This document shows positions 35,258-44,067 of a stretch of 64,000 nucleotides of DNA, piece after piece. The stretch is from positions 1 through 64,000 of the forward strand of contig NZ_SAXA01000016.1 in assembly GCF_004122035.1 (NCBI RefSeq), written 5' to 3'. A program made the position numbers and the translations under genes. Each line of letters opens with the position of its first letter. The first letter of the stretch is position 1. The notes below the pieces were generated by a model. It was not told where the DNA came from. It worked only from the letters and a program-made list of their open reading frames with translations, and made no database searches. This stretch comes from Ancylomarina salipaludis (GTDB taxonomy: Bacteria > Bacteroidota > Bacteroidia > Bacteroidales > Marinifilaceae).

Positions 35258-35265
35258 CAAAGTTA
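35258..35265 (-). promoter_or_regulatory. -7 box upstream of the AspT-type transporter gene
   Basis: Minus-strand TAACTTTG, a perfect TAnnTTTG, 33 bases before the ATG. The -33 region is only A/T-rich. Confidence 0.45.
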
Positions 35266-35348
35266 AAACAGTTTTTTTATAAATAAGAGACGAGTGTCCG
35301 ATTTGTCAGTTAGTTCTTATAAAGTACCGAATGTTATAGAAAATAAAA

Positions 35349-35378
35349 ATGCGACTTCCTCGATTGAGAAAGTCGCAT
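35349..35378 (-). terminator. intrinsic terminator after pepE
   Basis: 13-base stem (35349-35361 with 35366-35378, one mismatch), 4-base loop. The minus strand continues into a T-rich tail (35348 down to 35339). Confidence 0.8.
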
Positions 35379-35401
35379 GAATTTTGATACTAATTATCTT
35401 G

Positions 35402-36109
35402 TTACATCAGGAAATTGAAATCGTCTGTAGCTTTAAGTTCATATGGGTCTGAACCATTTTTGAAAATGCGACAGCTTCTGTCTCCAATTAAACTGATTTT
35501 GCCATCCTCAACTAAAAACATGGTTGCTTCACGCAAACCTGCCACATACATATCGGGATTAATAACCAAAAACTCATTAATTCGGTCTTCACGGGTTTCT
35601 CCACCATGTCCTTCCGGGTTTTTATCCAGATAGTGTGGATTGATTTGGAATGGAATCAGGTTTAAAGCCTCAAATCCCAGAGGATCGATAATTGGCATAT
35701 CGTTGGTCGTCTTAATTGTAGGACAAGTTAGGTTTGAACCGGCACTCCATCCAATATACGGCACTTTGTCATTTATAACCTTGTTGCGAATGGCATCGGT
35801 CAAGTTAAATTTATGAACCATATGCAATAGGTTCCAGGTACTTCCGCCACCAACAACGATGGCTTCAGCTTCTTCCACAGCTTTAATCGGATCTTCGAAA
35901 TGATGGATAGATACAATATCATGCCCAATTTCGTTGAATCGATGTTTAACTTTTGCTTCGTAATCGTCAAAAGAAACTGTGACTCCGGCATAAGGAATGA
36001 ATAGAGCCTTTACGGGTTTATTCCCTAAAAATTCTTTGATATTATTCTTGGGGTAATCTAAATATTCTTCACCAGGATTGGTTGAGTTACTAATTAAGAG
36101 AAGTCTCAT
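35402..36109 (-). CDS. pepE: dipeptidase E (peptidase S51)
   Basis: 235 residues, matching PepE length. The nucleophile motif G-W-S-A-G-S-N places Ser122. I-N-P-H-Y places His159, and Asp142 is a candidate third residue, in the same order as the characterised Ser-His-Asp/Glu peptidase E. It cleaves Asp-X dipeptides in the cytoplasm. Probably a single-gene unit: an 81-base gap separates its start from the histidine kinase stop and a terminator follows its own stop. Confidence 0.93.
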   Translation of the reverse strand: MRLLLISNSTNPGEEYLDYPKNNIKEFLGNKPVKALFIPYAGVTVSFDDYEAKVKHRFNEIGHDIVSIHHFEDPIKAVEEAEAIVVGGGSTWNLLHMVHKFNLTDAIRNKVINDKVPYIGWSAGSNLTCPTIKTTNDMPIIDPLGFEALNLIPFQINPHYLDKNPEGHGGETREDRINEFLVINPDMYVAGLREATMFLVEDGKISLIGDRSCRIFKNGSDPYELKATDDFNFLM

Positions 36110-36190
36110 TATTTTTAAATTTAGTTTAAGTATTTTACGAAATCAGAATCCCATACGTTTAATATACGACTAGGTTTCAAAAGTCTAAAT

Positions 36191-38197
36191 TTAAATATTT
36201 AGAAGAGAATAGCTGTCTTCTTCTTTGACTAATTCTGAGAATTTTCTTTTGGTTAAGGGACGTCGAGGTACAGTAAAAGTAAATGTGCTTCCTTTGTCAA
36301 CTTCGCTGCTAACATTAAACCAGCCATTATTTTTGGAAAGAAAGTCGCGACACAGGGCTAATCCAATTCCGGTTCCCTTTTCGTTAGCCGTACCATCAGT
36401 TGTAAATCCTTTATGAATATTCTGAATCTGATCTTTACGCATACCAACACCATCATCGATAACCGATATGCTTACAAAGTGTTCTTTTACTTCTGTTCGA
36501 ATTTCAATTGTTCCGCCTTTGTTGGTGAATTTGATTGCATTGGATATGAAATTTCGAAGTACGGTATGCACCATATTTCGATCACAGAAAATATCAACTT
36601 TGTTTTCTGTTGATGTATAGAGCCTAATGGCTTTGATTCTGCTCAATTCTGAAAGTAGTTCCAGGTTTGAAAGAATAATTGAATCCAAGTCTACCATTTC
36701 TAAGTTGGGAGTAATTGAGTGACTTTGATTTCTAGCCCAGGCCAATAGATTTTCAAGGAGTTCGTATGAATTGTCAGCAGAATGGAAAAGTGAGCCTAAA
36801 AATTCTTTACTTTCTTGCTCGGAAATAACAAGATCTTCTTCGGTCAAAAGCATTCTAAGTCCATTGCTGATATTTCCAACTGATCCTCTTAGATCGTGAG
36901 CAATCAATGAAAACATTTTATCCTTTGTTTCGTTTGCCGCTTTTAAAGCTTCCTCACTTCTTTGCAGGGCTTCTTTTTTTGCAAACATCTCTTTAGCATG
37001 CTGATCAGCCATGCTTTTTTCGAGTTCGAGAATATCACTTTGTCTTCGGTTGTTACGATAACGAATAAATAAAATAAAGATTCCGGTAATTAAGGCAAGA
37101 ACGATGGATAAACTTAGTACATACTGACGAAATATCTCAACTTCCTGTTTCTGATTGTCTTCTCTTAGTTTTTGATTTTCAATTTCTTTGTTTCGTGTGG
37201 CCTGACGAACTTCTAAATCTGTAATCTTATTGCTTTGCTGATCGGCAATAATTGTATCTTTATAAGCCTGTGCTTTTTGATAGGTGCTTAAGGCTTCAGA
37301 ATAGAGTTTCTTGTTGGTATAATATTGGGATAGAAAATCATAATATGAACTAAATAAGCGGTGTGATTTTAATTTATTGGCAATAATATAACCCTTATTC
37401 AAATGGGAAAGTGCCTTTTCATTCTCGTTGTGTCTTAGGTACAGTACTCCTAAATTTAATTCGAATAAGCCAACATTATAGTTTAAGCTGTTATCACGAT
37501 GGTAGCTAACGGCTTCTTTATAAACCTTAATGGCCTCCAGAATATTTCCTGTTTCGGTATAGAATGTCCCTAAATCATTAAGGGCATTACAGATGAGTTC
37601 ATCGTCATTTATTTCTTTAGCTGATTTTAATCCCCGATCTAAATAATCTAAAGCAAAATCATCCAGATTCTGCGATTTGTAGTACAATCCCATCAGACTC
37701 CAGCATCTGGCTAAGCCTCTTTTATCATTTAAATGATTAAAGGTATCATAAGCTTCTTGTGAGAATGTAAAAGATTTCTTGTATTTCCCCAATTGATAAT
37801 AGACAATTCCTAATTGAAGAGCGACTTTGGCATTGGTATCGAGAAACTTATTTTGGTTTGAAAATCGATAGGCATCAAGAAGAAATGTTAAGGACAAATC
37901 ATACTGATTGTTGATGTGGTAGGCACACCCCAAATAATACATGGCTTTAGCAGCCTCTTCATTATAATCGAGATTTTTAGCTAGGGCAAGAGCTTCATTG
38001 GATAATTGAATCGCACGAGGAGGGTCGATTTCCCAATAACCTCTACTGAGCTCAAGAAAATTTTCCAACCTTTCACGTCCTGCAGTTTGAGTACATAGTT
38101 TATTAAGACTATCGATTTTGGATTGAGGGCTGGAAACGGCAAAACTTGTCTTAGTAATAAGACAAAGAGTAATAAATATGTAGATAATCCTTTTCAC
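36191..38197 (-). CDS. TPR-containing sensor histidine kinase
   Basis: 668 residues. Signal peptide 1-21. Tetratricopeptide repeats fill the periplasmic sensor (about 45-320), followed by a charged helix, one membrane segment (359-379), a coiled coil (about 385-430), a HisKA domain with phospho-acceptor His434 (L-I-A-H-D-L-R-G-S), and a HATPase domain (N-F-I-S-N-A-I-K-F-T, D-D-G-V-G-M, G-T-G-I-G-L-A-L). The phosphatase/kinase motif reads HDLRG rather than the common HE/DLR-x-P. No response regulator lies nearby, so it is an orphan kinase and its partner cannot be named. Confidence 0.9.
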   Translation of the reverse strand: MKRIIYIFITLCLITKTSFAVSSPQSKIDSLNKLCTQTAGRERLENFLELSRGYWEIDPPRAIQLSNEALALAKNLDYNEEAAKAMYYLGCAYHINNQYDLSLTFLLDAYRFSNQNKFLDTNAKVALQLGIVYYQLGKYKKSFTFSQEAYDTFNHLNDKRGLARCWSLMGLYYKSQNLDDFALDYLDRGLKSAKEINDDELICNALNDLGTFYTETGNILEAIKVYKEAVSYHRDNSLNYNVGLFELNLGVLYLRHNENEKALSHLNKGYIIANKLKSHRLFSSYYDFLSQYYTNKKLYSEALSTYQKAQAYKDTIIADQQSNKITDLEVRQATRNKEIENQKLREDNQKQEVEIFRQYVLSLSIVLALITGIFILFIRYRNNRRQSDILELEKSMADQHAKEMFAKKEALQRSEEALKAANETKDKMFSLIAHDLRGSVGNISNGLRMLLTEEDLVISEQESKEFLGSLFHSADNSYELLENLLAWARNQSHSITPNLEMVDLDSIILSNLELLSELSRIKAIRLYTSTENKVDIFCDRNMVHTVLRNFISNAIKFTNKGGTIEIRTEVKEHFVSISVIDDGVGMRKDQIQNIHKGFTTDGTANEKGTGIGLALCRDFLSKNNGWFNVSSEVDKGSTFTFTVPRRPLTKRKFSELVKEEDSYSLLNI

Positions 38198-38374
38198 AAA
38201 TAAGAATTCAGCTTTATGTTAGTTTAACCAACTTCTCTTTCTCGATCAGGCATTGCATGAATATTGTGTTAACGATAAGAACAAGAACGAGTAATTGAAT
38301 TTGCAAGTGCAATATAAAACATTAATCCGACATTTTTTGTTGTTCATCATCTTAATATGAGAATTCACAAAAGA

Positions 38375-38407
38375 AAAGAGCGCTATACTTGTGGTAAAGC
38401 GCTCTTT
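38375..38407 (-). terminator. intrinsic terminator after the outer-membrane protein gene
   Basis: Perfect 10-base stem AAAGAGCGCT (38375-38384) with its complement at 38398-38407, followed on the minus strand by a T-rich tail. Confidence 0.75.
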
Positions 38408-38426
38408 AAAAAAATATTTAATTTAT

Positions 38427-39500
38427 CTAAAATCGAACTAATGTTAAACCGATGGTATATGGGGTTAGTTCCGGTCCTTTATTGTTTCTGAATAAATCCG
38501 TCATTCCGTAGTTTGCAAAGAGGTTAATCGCTCTGTAGCCTAAACGGACTTGAGCACTGTAACGAAAAGCTTGCAGATTGTAATCGTCTCGGTCTTTATC
38601 CTTATGCGTATTTCCGTTTTTCTTGTATTTTATTTTTGTGTGTGTTCCCAATCGTAAGCCACCAACTAAACCTGCTGACATATGTATTTTATGATCATTC
38701 TTTACAGGAATTTGAAACTCAAGCAATAATGGAACAGTTAAGTAAAGTGAAGTCAACTTTGATTTTCTCACACTCCAATCGGGATTAATGGGATTGGGAT
38801 AGATTTTACCATCGATTTCTTGCAGCGTGATGTCCTGATCAAAACGGTAATTATTCCATTCAAGCCCCATACCGGTAACCAAGCCAATATTGGTTTTGTT
38901 TTTTTGCAGACTGATGTCGTACTGCAGGAAGTTGAGGTTTACTGCAATAGATTTTGCTAAGTTCAGATCCATAAAATCTTTATCACCTGCCGCATAATCT
39001 GAATAGTCTGAATTTGTAAAAGCATTGATTCCCATCTCAAAACCTGTCCAGTGACCTCTAAATGTTGGTTTCTTGTAGGTTTTTGTTTCTTCATCCCATC
39101 GACGCACTTTCTCTATTCGAATTCGGGTCCCATGCCAGCCATCAATAATATTGATTTGCTTACGACCAATTCTGATTTTTGTTGTATCAGAATCATCTTC
39201 AAAGTCACCAATTCCTCTGATTTTGACTTTGGTTCCTTTTCCCGATTCCATTACCTGTATAAAGTCTTTATTAAGAACTTTTATATCAGTGGTGTCTTTA
39301 TAAGCTGTATTTTTCTTTTGAGATTCAGGCGCTCGGTATTCAGGCCTTTTAGCTTTTTTTTGCTTTTTGTTTGACCAATTATCTTCAATTATAATTTTCT
39401 TTTTTTTGATACTGTCAGTTTTTAAACTGTCTTTAGCAACCTGTGCCTGACTTCCCAAGGCCAGTATTAATGCAAATAATATCAGTAGGTATTTTTTCAT
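38427..39500 (-). CDS. outer-membrane beta-barrel protein of an ECF-sigma unit
   Basis: 357 residues. Signal peptide 1-19 (ending G-S-Q-A-Q). A highly charged, lysine-rich segment (about 25-90) precedes beta-rich sequence. From about 150 onward alternating hydrophobic strands end in a C-terminal aromatic residue (T-I-G-L-T-L-V-R-F), as in PorT-like outer-membrane proteins. A predicted ECF promoter lies 140 bases upstream and matches the one before the sigma gene, so this is probably a regulated output of that sigma factor. Function unknown. Confidence 0.6.
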   Translation of the reverse strand: MKKYLLILFALILALGSQAQVAKDSLKTDSIKKKKIIIEDNWSNKKQKKAKRPEYRAPESQKKNTAYKDTTDIKVLNKDFIQVMESGKGTKVKIRGIGDFEDDSDTTKIRIGRKQINIIDGWHGTRIRIEKVRRWDEETKTYKKPTFRGHWTGFEMGINAFTNSDYSDYAAGDKDFMDLNLAKSIAVNLNFLQYDISLQKNKTNIGLVTGMGLEWNNYRFDQDITLQEIDGKIYPNPINPDWSVRKSKLTSLYLTVPLLLEFQIPVKNDHKIHMSAGLVGGLRLGTHTKIKYKKNGNTHKDKDRDDYNLQAFRYSAQVRLGYRAINLFANYGMTDLFRNNKGPELTPYTIGLTLVRF

Positions 39501-39642
39501 ATCGTTAAAATTTCAGTCGTTTATTTAAAAGAGAATCTAACTGTGATTCTTTTCCATCAATGGATGTTTGTTTTAAAATATTGGATTGTGATCTGATCAG
39601 ATTTAAATTTATACTTTGATAAAGTTTAAAATCAATAATAAG

Positions 39643-39667
39643 ACGAAGTGGTTGCCGATTTGTTACA
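39643..39667 (-). promoter_or_regulatory. predicted ECF promoter for the outer-membrane protein gene
   Basis: Minus strand: TGTAAC (39667 to 39662), 16-base spacer, CGTCTT starting at 39645. It has the same boxes and spacing as the element before the sigma gene at 41300-41327. It gives the outer-membrane protein its own promoter despite lying downstream of the sigma/anti-sigma pair. Confidence 0.55.
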
Positions 39668-39690
39668 GGTGATGTGAAGGAATCTTAAAT

Positions 39691-40776
39691 TTATTTTACA
39701 GGAGTTGAAAATCCAATACCATAGGTGTTAAATGCTACTCGTGTTTTGTCCGTCTTAGGGTCATATTTTTTTTCAAGATTGATTTTTTTCCCAGCTAGTT
39801 GTCCAATTTTATTAACTCCATAGCTTGCAATTTTAAGCAGAGTAGATTTTTCCTTGACTTCATTTTCTCCCTTACTCGCTTTCCATGAAAGCCCCAGCAT
39901 GGCAAGTCCTGTGTTTTCTGTTTTCTCAGGCGTAATTTCCTTGTGTTTATTCAATATGAGGTTTAATTCAGTTGAATTTTTAATAGGAACAACTTTGTTT
40001 TCAGCAACAAGTTGTGTTACTTCAATTTTGTCAACCATTTGTTGGGGAGAGATTGCAGCTTTAATGGGTAAAGCATCTATCTTATTTATCTGTTTATTCT
40101 GAATTTTACCTTTAATCTTGTTAGGTATGGTTTCCTTAACATTTTTTGAATTAGAAGTATTTCCAAATTTTTCTGCTGTTTCCAATTCTTTAAGAATATC
40201 CTTTTTTAAGGAATCTGGAGTTGAAATTTGTATGGGTGTGTTTTGAGAAAATTGTTTGTATTGGGGATCGGCAGGATTCTTCCCAATTTCGCTTGTCCAA
40301 ACTGTGAATAGAATGGCAATTGAAGCTGCCGTTGCAAGACTAGTATAAATAAGTTGTTTGATGACCAAACTTTTATTTCTTCTTTTTAAGCTCTTTTTAT
40401 CCTTAAAAATAAGTGTTGAGTCAGCTTTCAGTTTTGTTTTAAGATACAGGTCGAGGTCAACTTGTTTATCGGGATGTGTGGCTATGAATTCTTCAAAAGC
40501 CTTTTTATCGTACGTATCTAAGTCATTTTCGATAAGAGCAATACAAAAATCATCAAAATTAGTCTGAAAAGGAATGTCTTTAAGATCTGGTTTATTTGCA
40601 TTAATATCAGCAGATTCAAGCGTGAAATCGAAATCTGCCATCTCCTCTAATTCGTCCTTCAAATCCGGATTAAGCGCAAGAAACGACTGCAATGTCAAAT
40701 TTTCTTCGGCATTCAATTCTCCTTCGATATAATCGATGAAAAATTCTTCGTAGTTATCTCTGTTAATCGTTCTCAT
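39691..40776 (-). CDS. membrane anti-sigma-like protein
   Basis: 361 residues. The N-terminal cytoplasmic part (1-130) begins N-Y-E-E-F-F-I-D-Y-I-E-G-E-L-N-A-E-E and has a second similar block, typical of Bacteroidota anti-sigma-like proteins. One membrane helix lies at about 134-156. The periplasmic part is low-complexity and Lys/Thr-rich, with a short conserved-looking C-terminus (about 310-361). It starts 23 bases after the ECF sigma gene. The role as sigma antagonist is inferred from position and topology. I see no zinc-binding H-x3-C-x2-C motif. Confidence 0.6.
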   Translation of the reverse strand: MRTINRDNYEEFFIDYIEGELNAEENLTLQSFLALNPDLKDELEEMADFDFTLESADINANKPDLKDIPFQTNFDDFCIALIENDLDTYDKKAFEEFIATHPDKQVDLDLYLKTKLKADSTLIFKDKKSLKRRNKSLVIKQLIYTSLATAASIAILFTVWTSEIGKNPADPQYKQFSQNTPIQISTPDSLKKDILKELETAEKFGNTSNSKNVKETIPNKIKGKIQNKQINKIDALPIKAAISPQQMVDKIEVTQLVAENKVVPIKNSTELNLILNKHKEITPEKTENTGLAMLGLSWKASKGENEVKEKSTLLKIASYGVNKIGQLAGKKINLEKKYDPKTDKTRVAFNTYGIGFSTPVK

Positions 40777-40799
40777 TATTTTATACTGACTGTTTTTAT

Positions 40800-41285
40800 T
40801 TAAATTACACTTTCCATCTGACCAATATAGTCTTTCATTTTTTTTCTTGCCCGGTAGATATACACCTTAACCTGTGATTCAGAAAGCTCTGTAATTTCAG
40901 CAATTTCCTGATAATTGTAGCCTTCATAATCGCGGAGCAGAACCACGGATCGTTGGATGTCTGAAAGTCGTTCAAGTGCCTGATCGAGTATCTCTTTTAA
41001 ACCGGTATAATGTTGCGAGTGTGAGTAAATACTCACATCTACCTGATCAAAGTCTTCTTTTCGTTTTTCCCTTCTGATCAAATCAATCATGGTTCGGTAG
41101 GCCGTTGTATACAGGTACGACTTTACCTTCAGAAAATTAACATTCTCGACATTCCGCCAAAGTTTTTCGAAACTATCTTGTACAATATCACGCGCCTTAT
41201 CCTCATCTTTAATATTTTTTAGGATAAAACGAAAGACTCCATCAGAGTGTTGATCGACGCTTATATTGTACTCTTCGAGTTTCAT
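40800..41285 (-). CDS. ECF RNA polymerase sigma factor
   Basis: 161 residues. Region 2 has D-K-A-R-D-I-V-Q-D-S-F-E-K-L-W and region 4 has L-S-D-I-Q-R-S-V-V-L-L-R-D-Y-E-G-Y-N-Y-Q-E-I-A-E-I with a helix-turn-helix and S-x-S-Q-V-K-V-Y-I-Y-R-A-R. It heads a unit with an anti-sigma-like membrane protein and an outer-membrane protein. The promoter-like element at 41300-41327 suggests autoregulation. It is distinct from the FecI-type factor at 2143 and has no TonB receptor nearby, so an envelope-stress role is more likely (inference). Confidence 0.9.
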   Translation of the reverse strand: MKLEEYNISVDQHSDGVFRFILKNIKDEDKARDIVQDSFEKLWRNVENVNFLKVKSYLYTTAYRTMIDLIRREKRKEDFDQVDVSIYSHSQHYTGLKEILDQALERLSDIQRSVVLLRDYEGYNYQEIAEITELSESQVKVYIYRARKKMKDYIGQMESVI

Positions 41286-41299
41286 AGGTATTCTTCTCT

Positions 41300-41327
41300 A
41301 AAACGAATAGCTTTTTGAAAAGTTACA
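41300..41327 (-). promoter_or_regulatory. predicted autoregulatory ECF promoter of the sigma gene
   Basis: Minus strand: TGTAAC (41327 to 41322), 16-base spacer, CGTTTT (41305 to 41300), the canonical geometry of ECF promoters (AAC -35, 16-base spacer, CGT -10). The start site would fall about 8 bases before the ATG. Confidence 0.55.
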
Positions 41328-41452
41328 GGGATCTTTAATAAAATTTATAAATTAATTTACTGACATCAGATTGAACTGATTTTGTTTTTATCTTCGTGAT
41401 GCAAAACCATTTTGTAAATTCATCCCAATTTAAACATAAAATTTCAATTGAT

Positions 41453-42271
41453 ATGAAGAAACATATTTATGCTCTATTTGTTTTTGCACTCGTTTTAGCT
41501 TCATGTAGTAACCCCCTTCCAGCCGATACAAAAGTCCAAAATCAACAAAATGATTATCTGATCATGTCGACTCTTTGGTATCAGAGAGCTTCGGAATGCA
41601 GAGCTTTGTATTATCAAGCCTATAATTTTGCAAAACAATCCTTAGTTGCAAATTTAGCCGAATCAAAAAATAATAAACCCAAAGCCGTTGTTGTTGATAT
41701 TGATGAAACCGTTCTTGATAATAGTCCTTTTGAAGCTTATTCAATCAGAACGGGAAAAGCATTCTCGAAAGAATTATGGAACGAGTGGACATCGAAGGCA
41801 GCAGCTCGTCCGACTCCGGGTTCGCTTGAATTCTTAAAATTCGCAGAATCAAAAGGTGTTGAAACCTTTTATATTTCAAACAGATCAGTTGCTGAAACAG
41901 CGGTTACACTTCAAAACCTTAAGGCCTTGGGTTTTCCTTTTGCTGATGAGGCTCATATGTTATTAAAAACCGATACTAGTGTTAAAACAGTTCGTCGAAA
42001 TAAGGTGACGGAAACGCATGAGATTTTAATTTTGGCAGGTGATAATATTGGTGATTTTGATGAGCTTTTTGAGGATAGAAGTACAGAGTATGGCTTTGAT
42101 TCTGTGGATGCTCACAAAGCTGATTTTGGTAAGCGTTTTATTATTCTGCCAAATCCCATGTATGGATCATGGGAGAGAGAAGCTTTTAAAGGTCAGAAAG
42201 GTTTGACCCCTGAGCAGAAAAACGAATTGAGAAAAGCGGCATTAATTGGTTATAAAGAGCTGGCTAATTAA
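41453..42271 (+). CDS. class C acid phosphatase, lipoprotein e(P4) family 5'-nucleotidase
   Basis: 272 residues from the ATG at 41453, which opens a clear lipoprotein signal (M-K-K-H-I-Y-A-L...L-A-S-C). The GTG/ATG codons at 41396/41399 would put 18-19 residues before the signal. The haloacid-dehalogenase-type motif V-V-V-D-I-D-E-T-V-L-D-N holds the nucleophilic and acid/base aspartates, and G-D-N-I-G-D-F-D-E binds the metal. Family members dephosphorylate nucleotides such as NMN at the outer membrane to allow uptake. It is a single-gene unit ending at a strong terminator. Confidence 0.9.
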   Translation: MKKHIYALFVFALVLASCSNPLPADTKVQNQQNDYLIMSTLWYQRASECRALYYQAYNFAKQSLVANLAESKNNKPKAVVVDIDETVLDNSPFEAYSIRTGKAFSKELWNEWTSKAAARPTPGSLEFLKFAESKGVETFYISNRSVAETAVTLQNLKALGFPFADEAHMLLKTDTSVKTVRRNKVTETHEILILAGDNIGDFDELFEDRSTEYGFDSVDAHKADFGKRFIILPNPMYGSWEREAFKGQKGLTPEQKNELRKAALIGYKELAN

Positions 42272-42293
42272 TTCGTAAAATACAATACAAATG

Positions 42294-42327
42294 AAAACCT
42301 CTCAACTAATATCCGTTGAGAGGTTTT
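42294..42327. terminator. bidirectional terminator between acid phosphatase and aldehyde dehydrogenase genes
   Basis: Perfect 13-base stem AAAACCTCTCAAC (42294-42306) with its complement 42315-42327, followed by a T run. It serves the convergent genes on both sides. Confidence 0.85.
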
Positions 42328-42349
42328 TTATATCGATTAAATCTTAATT

Positions 42350-43882
42350 TTAAAGATCGAACTTGATGCCCTGAGCAAGTGGGAGATCTGTGCCATAATT
42401 AATGGTATTGGTTTGGCGACGCATATAGGTTTTCCATGCATCGGATCCTGATTCTCGTCCGCCACCGGTTTCTTTCTCGCCACCAAAAGCACCACCAATT
42501 TCGGCTCCCGAGGTTCCAATATTTACATTTGCAATACCACAGTCGCTACCTACTGTTGATAGGAAAGTTTGAGCTTCTCGCATATTCATCGTAAAGATTG
42601 AAGAAGATAAACCTTGAGGTACATCATTGTGCATAGCTATGGCGTCGTCAAGTGTTTTATATTTCATAATATACAGAACCGGAACGAATGATTCATCCTG
42701 AACAATTTGCCAATGATTTTCAACTTCGCAGAAACTTGGCAGAACATAGTTGCCTTTCAGAACCTTATCGCCAAATACAACTTGACCGCCTGCTTTTTTG
42801 ACTTCGGATAGGGCTGTTTTGTAGATTTCAACAGCATCTTTATCGATAACCGGTCCGACGAGGGTGTTTGGATCAAGTGGGTTGCCAATTTTTTTCTCAA
42901 CCTGAGCATAAGCATTTAAAAGGCGATTTTTGACATCGTTGTAAATATCTTCGTGTATAATTAAGCGTCGGGTAGAGGTGCATCGTTGACCCGCTGTTCC
43001 AACCGATCCGAACACGATAGCTGGAATAGCCATATCTAAATCTGCTGACGGAGCAATTATGATGGCGTTATTTCCTCCCAATTCGGCAATGGTTCTTCCC
43101 AAACGAGCCCCAACTTTCTCAGCAACACGCTTTCCAATAGCAGTAGATCCCGTAACAGAAATAAGTGGTACACGTTTGTCTTCGATAAAATTATCACCCA
43201 TTACTGATGATTTGGCCACAACCAAATTAAATACTCCCTCGGGTACATCATTAGCTTTCAAAACTTTTTGTATAATATTTTGACATGCCACTGCACAAAG
43301 AGGAACTTTCGAACTGGGTTTCCAAATGACTACATCACCACAAACTGCAGAAATCATGGCATTCCAAGCCCAAACGGCTACGGGAAAATTAAAGGCAGAA
43401 ATAACACCAACAACACCTAGTGGATGATATTGATCCATCATCTTATGATCGGGGCGTTCTGAATGCATGGTAAAACCATAAAGTTGACGCGAAAGGCCAA
43501 CAGCAAAATCACAAATATCAATCATCTCCTGAACTTCGCCTAAACCCTCCTGGTAGATTTTACCCATTTCGAAGCTGACCAGTTTTCCCAAATCTTCCTT
43601 TGCTTCACGTAAGGCATTTCCTATTTGTCTGACTACTTCGCCACGGGCAGGTGCCGGAACTTTTCGCCATTGTTTAAATGCTTCCTGAGCTGTGTCCAGA
43701 ACTTTCTCGTAGTCGTTTATATCAGCGTTTACAACTTTTGCAATCTCAGTATCATCAATTGGAGAGTACGAACTTGTTGTATTTCCTTTACATTCGAACC
43801 ACTGTGTTCCTGTTGTAACTCCTGAATTTACCTCTGATATTCCTAACCGTTTGAGACTTTCTTTGATTCCAAAATTTGACAT
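42350..43882 (-). CDS. ALDH7-type aldehyde dehydrogenase (aminoadipate-semialdehyde dehydrogenase-like)
   Basis: 510 residues. Catalytic Cys301 in G-Q-R-C-T-S-T-R-R-L and general base Glu267 in A-E-L-G-G-N-N-A. I-S-A-F-N-F-P-V-A-V-W-A-W-N and W-K-P-S-S-K-V are NAD-binding signatures. The A-E-L-G-G-N-N and F-N-F-P-V-A-V-W-A-W-N forms are those of the antiquitin (ALDH7) family, which oxidises L-2-aminoadipate-6-semialdehyde in lysine breakdown. No other lysine-catabolism gene is in the window, so detoxification of aldehydes or osmolyte synthesis remains possible. Confidence 0.85.
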   Translation of the reverse strand: MSNFGIKESLKRLGISEVNSGVTTGTQWFECKGNTTSSYSPIDDTEIAKVVNADINDYEKVLDTAQEAFKQWRKVPAPARGEVVRQIGNALREAKEDLGKLVSFEMGKIYQEGLGEVQEMIDICDFAVGLSRQLYGFTMHSERPDHKMMDQYHPLGVVGVISAFNFPVAVWAWNAMISAVCGDVVIWKPSSKVPLCAVACQNIIQKVLKANDVPEGVFNLVVAKSSVMGDNFIEDKRVPLISVTGSTAIGKRVAEKVGARLGRTIAELGGNNAIIIAPSADLDMAIPAIVFGSVGTAGQRCTSTRRLIIHEDIYNDVKNRLLNAYAQVEKKIGNPLDPNTLVGPVIDKDAVEIYKTALSEVKKAGGQVVFGDKVLKGNYVLPSFCEVENHWQIVQDESFVPVLYIMKYKTLDDAIAMHNDVPQGLSSSIFTMNMREAQTFLSTVGSDCGIANVNIGTSGAEIGGAFGGEKETGGGRESGSDAWKTYMRRQTNTINYGTDLPLAQGIKFDL

Positions 43883-44014
43883 GATATATTGATTTTTTAA
43901 GTTTTGATGATTTATCTTTATTTAATCTGTTTAAATTAAGAAAGATTTTAAATAAGCAATATGATATTTGTCATATTCCTGATTTGTAGTATGTATCAAA
44001 TGCATAAAAACAAG

Positions 44015-44043
44015 AAACCCGATAGTTGTAAACTACCGGGTTT
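44015..44043 (-). terminator. intrinsic terminator after the MMPL/RND exporter gene
   Basis: 13-base stem 44015-44027 with 44031-44043 (one wobble pair) and a 3-base loop. The minus strand then runs through C-T-T-G into a T run. Confidence 0.75.
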
Positions 44044-44067
44044 ATTATCTTTTGTACTTGAATCTGT

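Noticed and set aside
43152-43175. GTAAC-N16-CGT ECF-type promoter inside the aldehyde dehydrogenase gene
   Set aside because: It lies within coding sequence on the antisense strand with no gene to drive. Treated as background for the motif.
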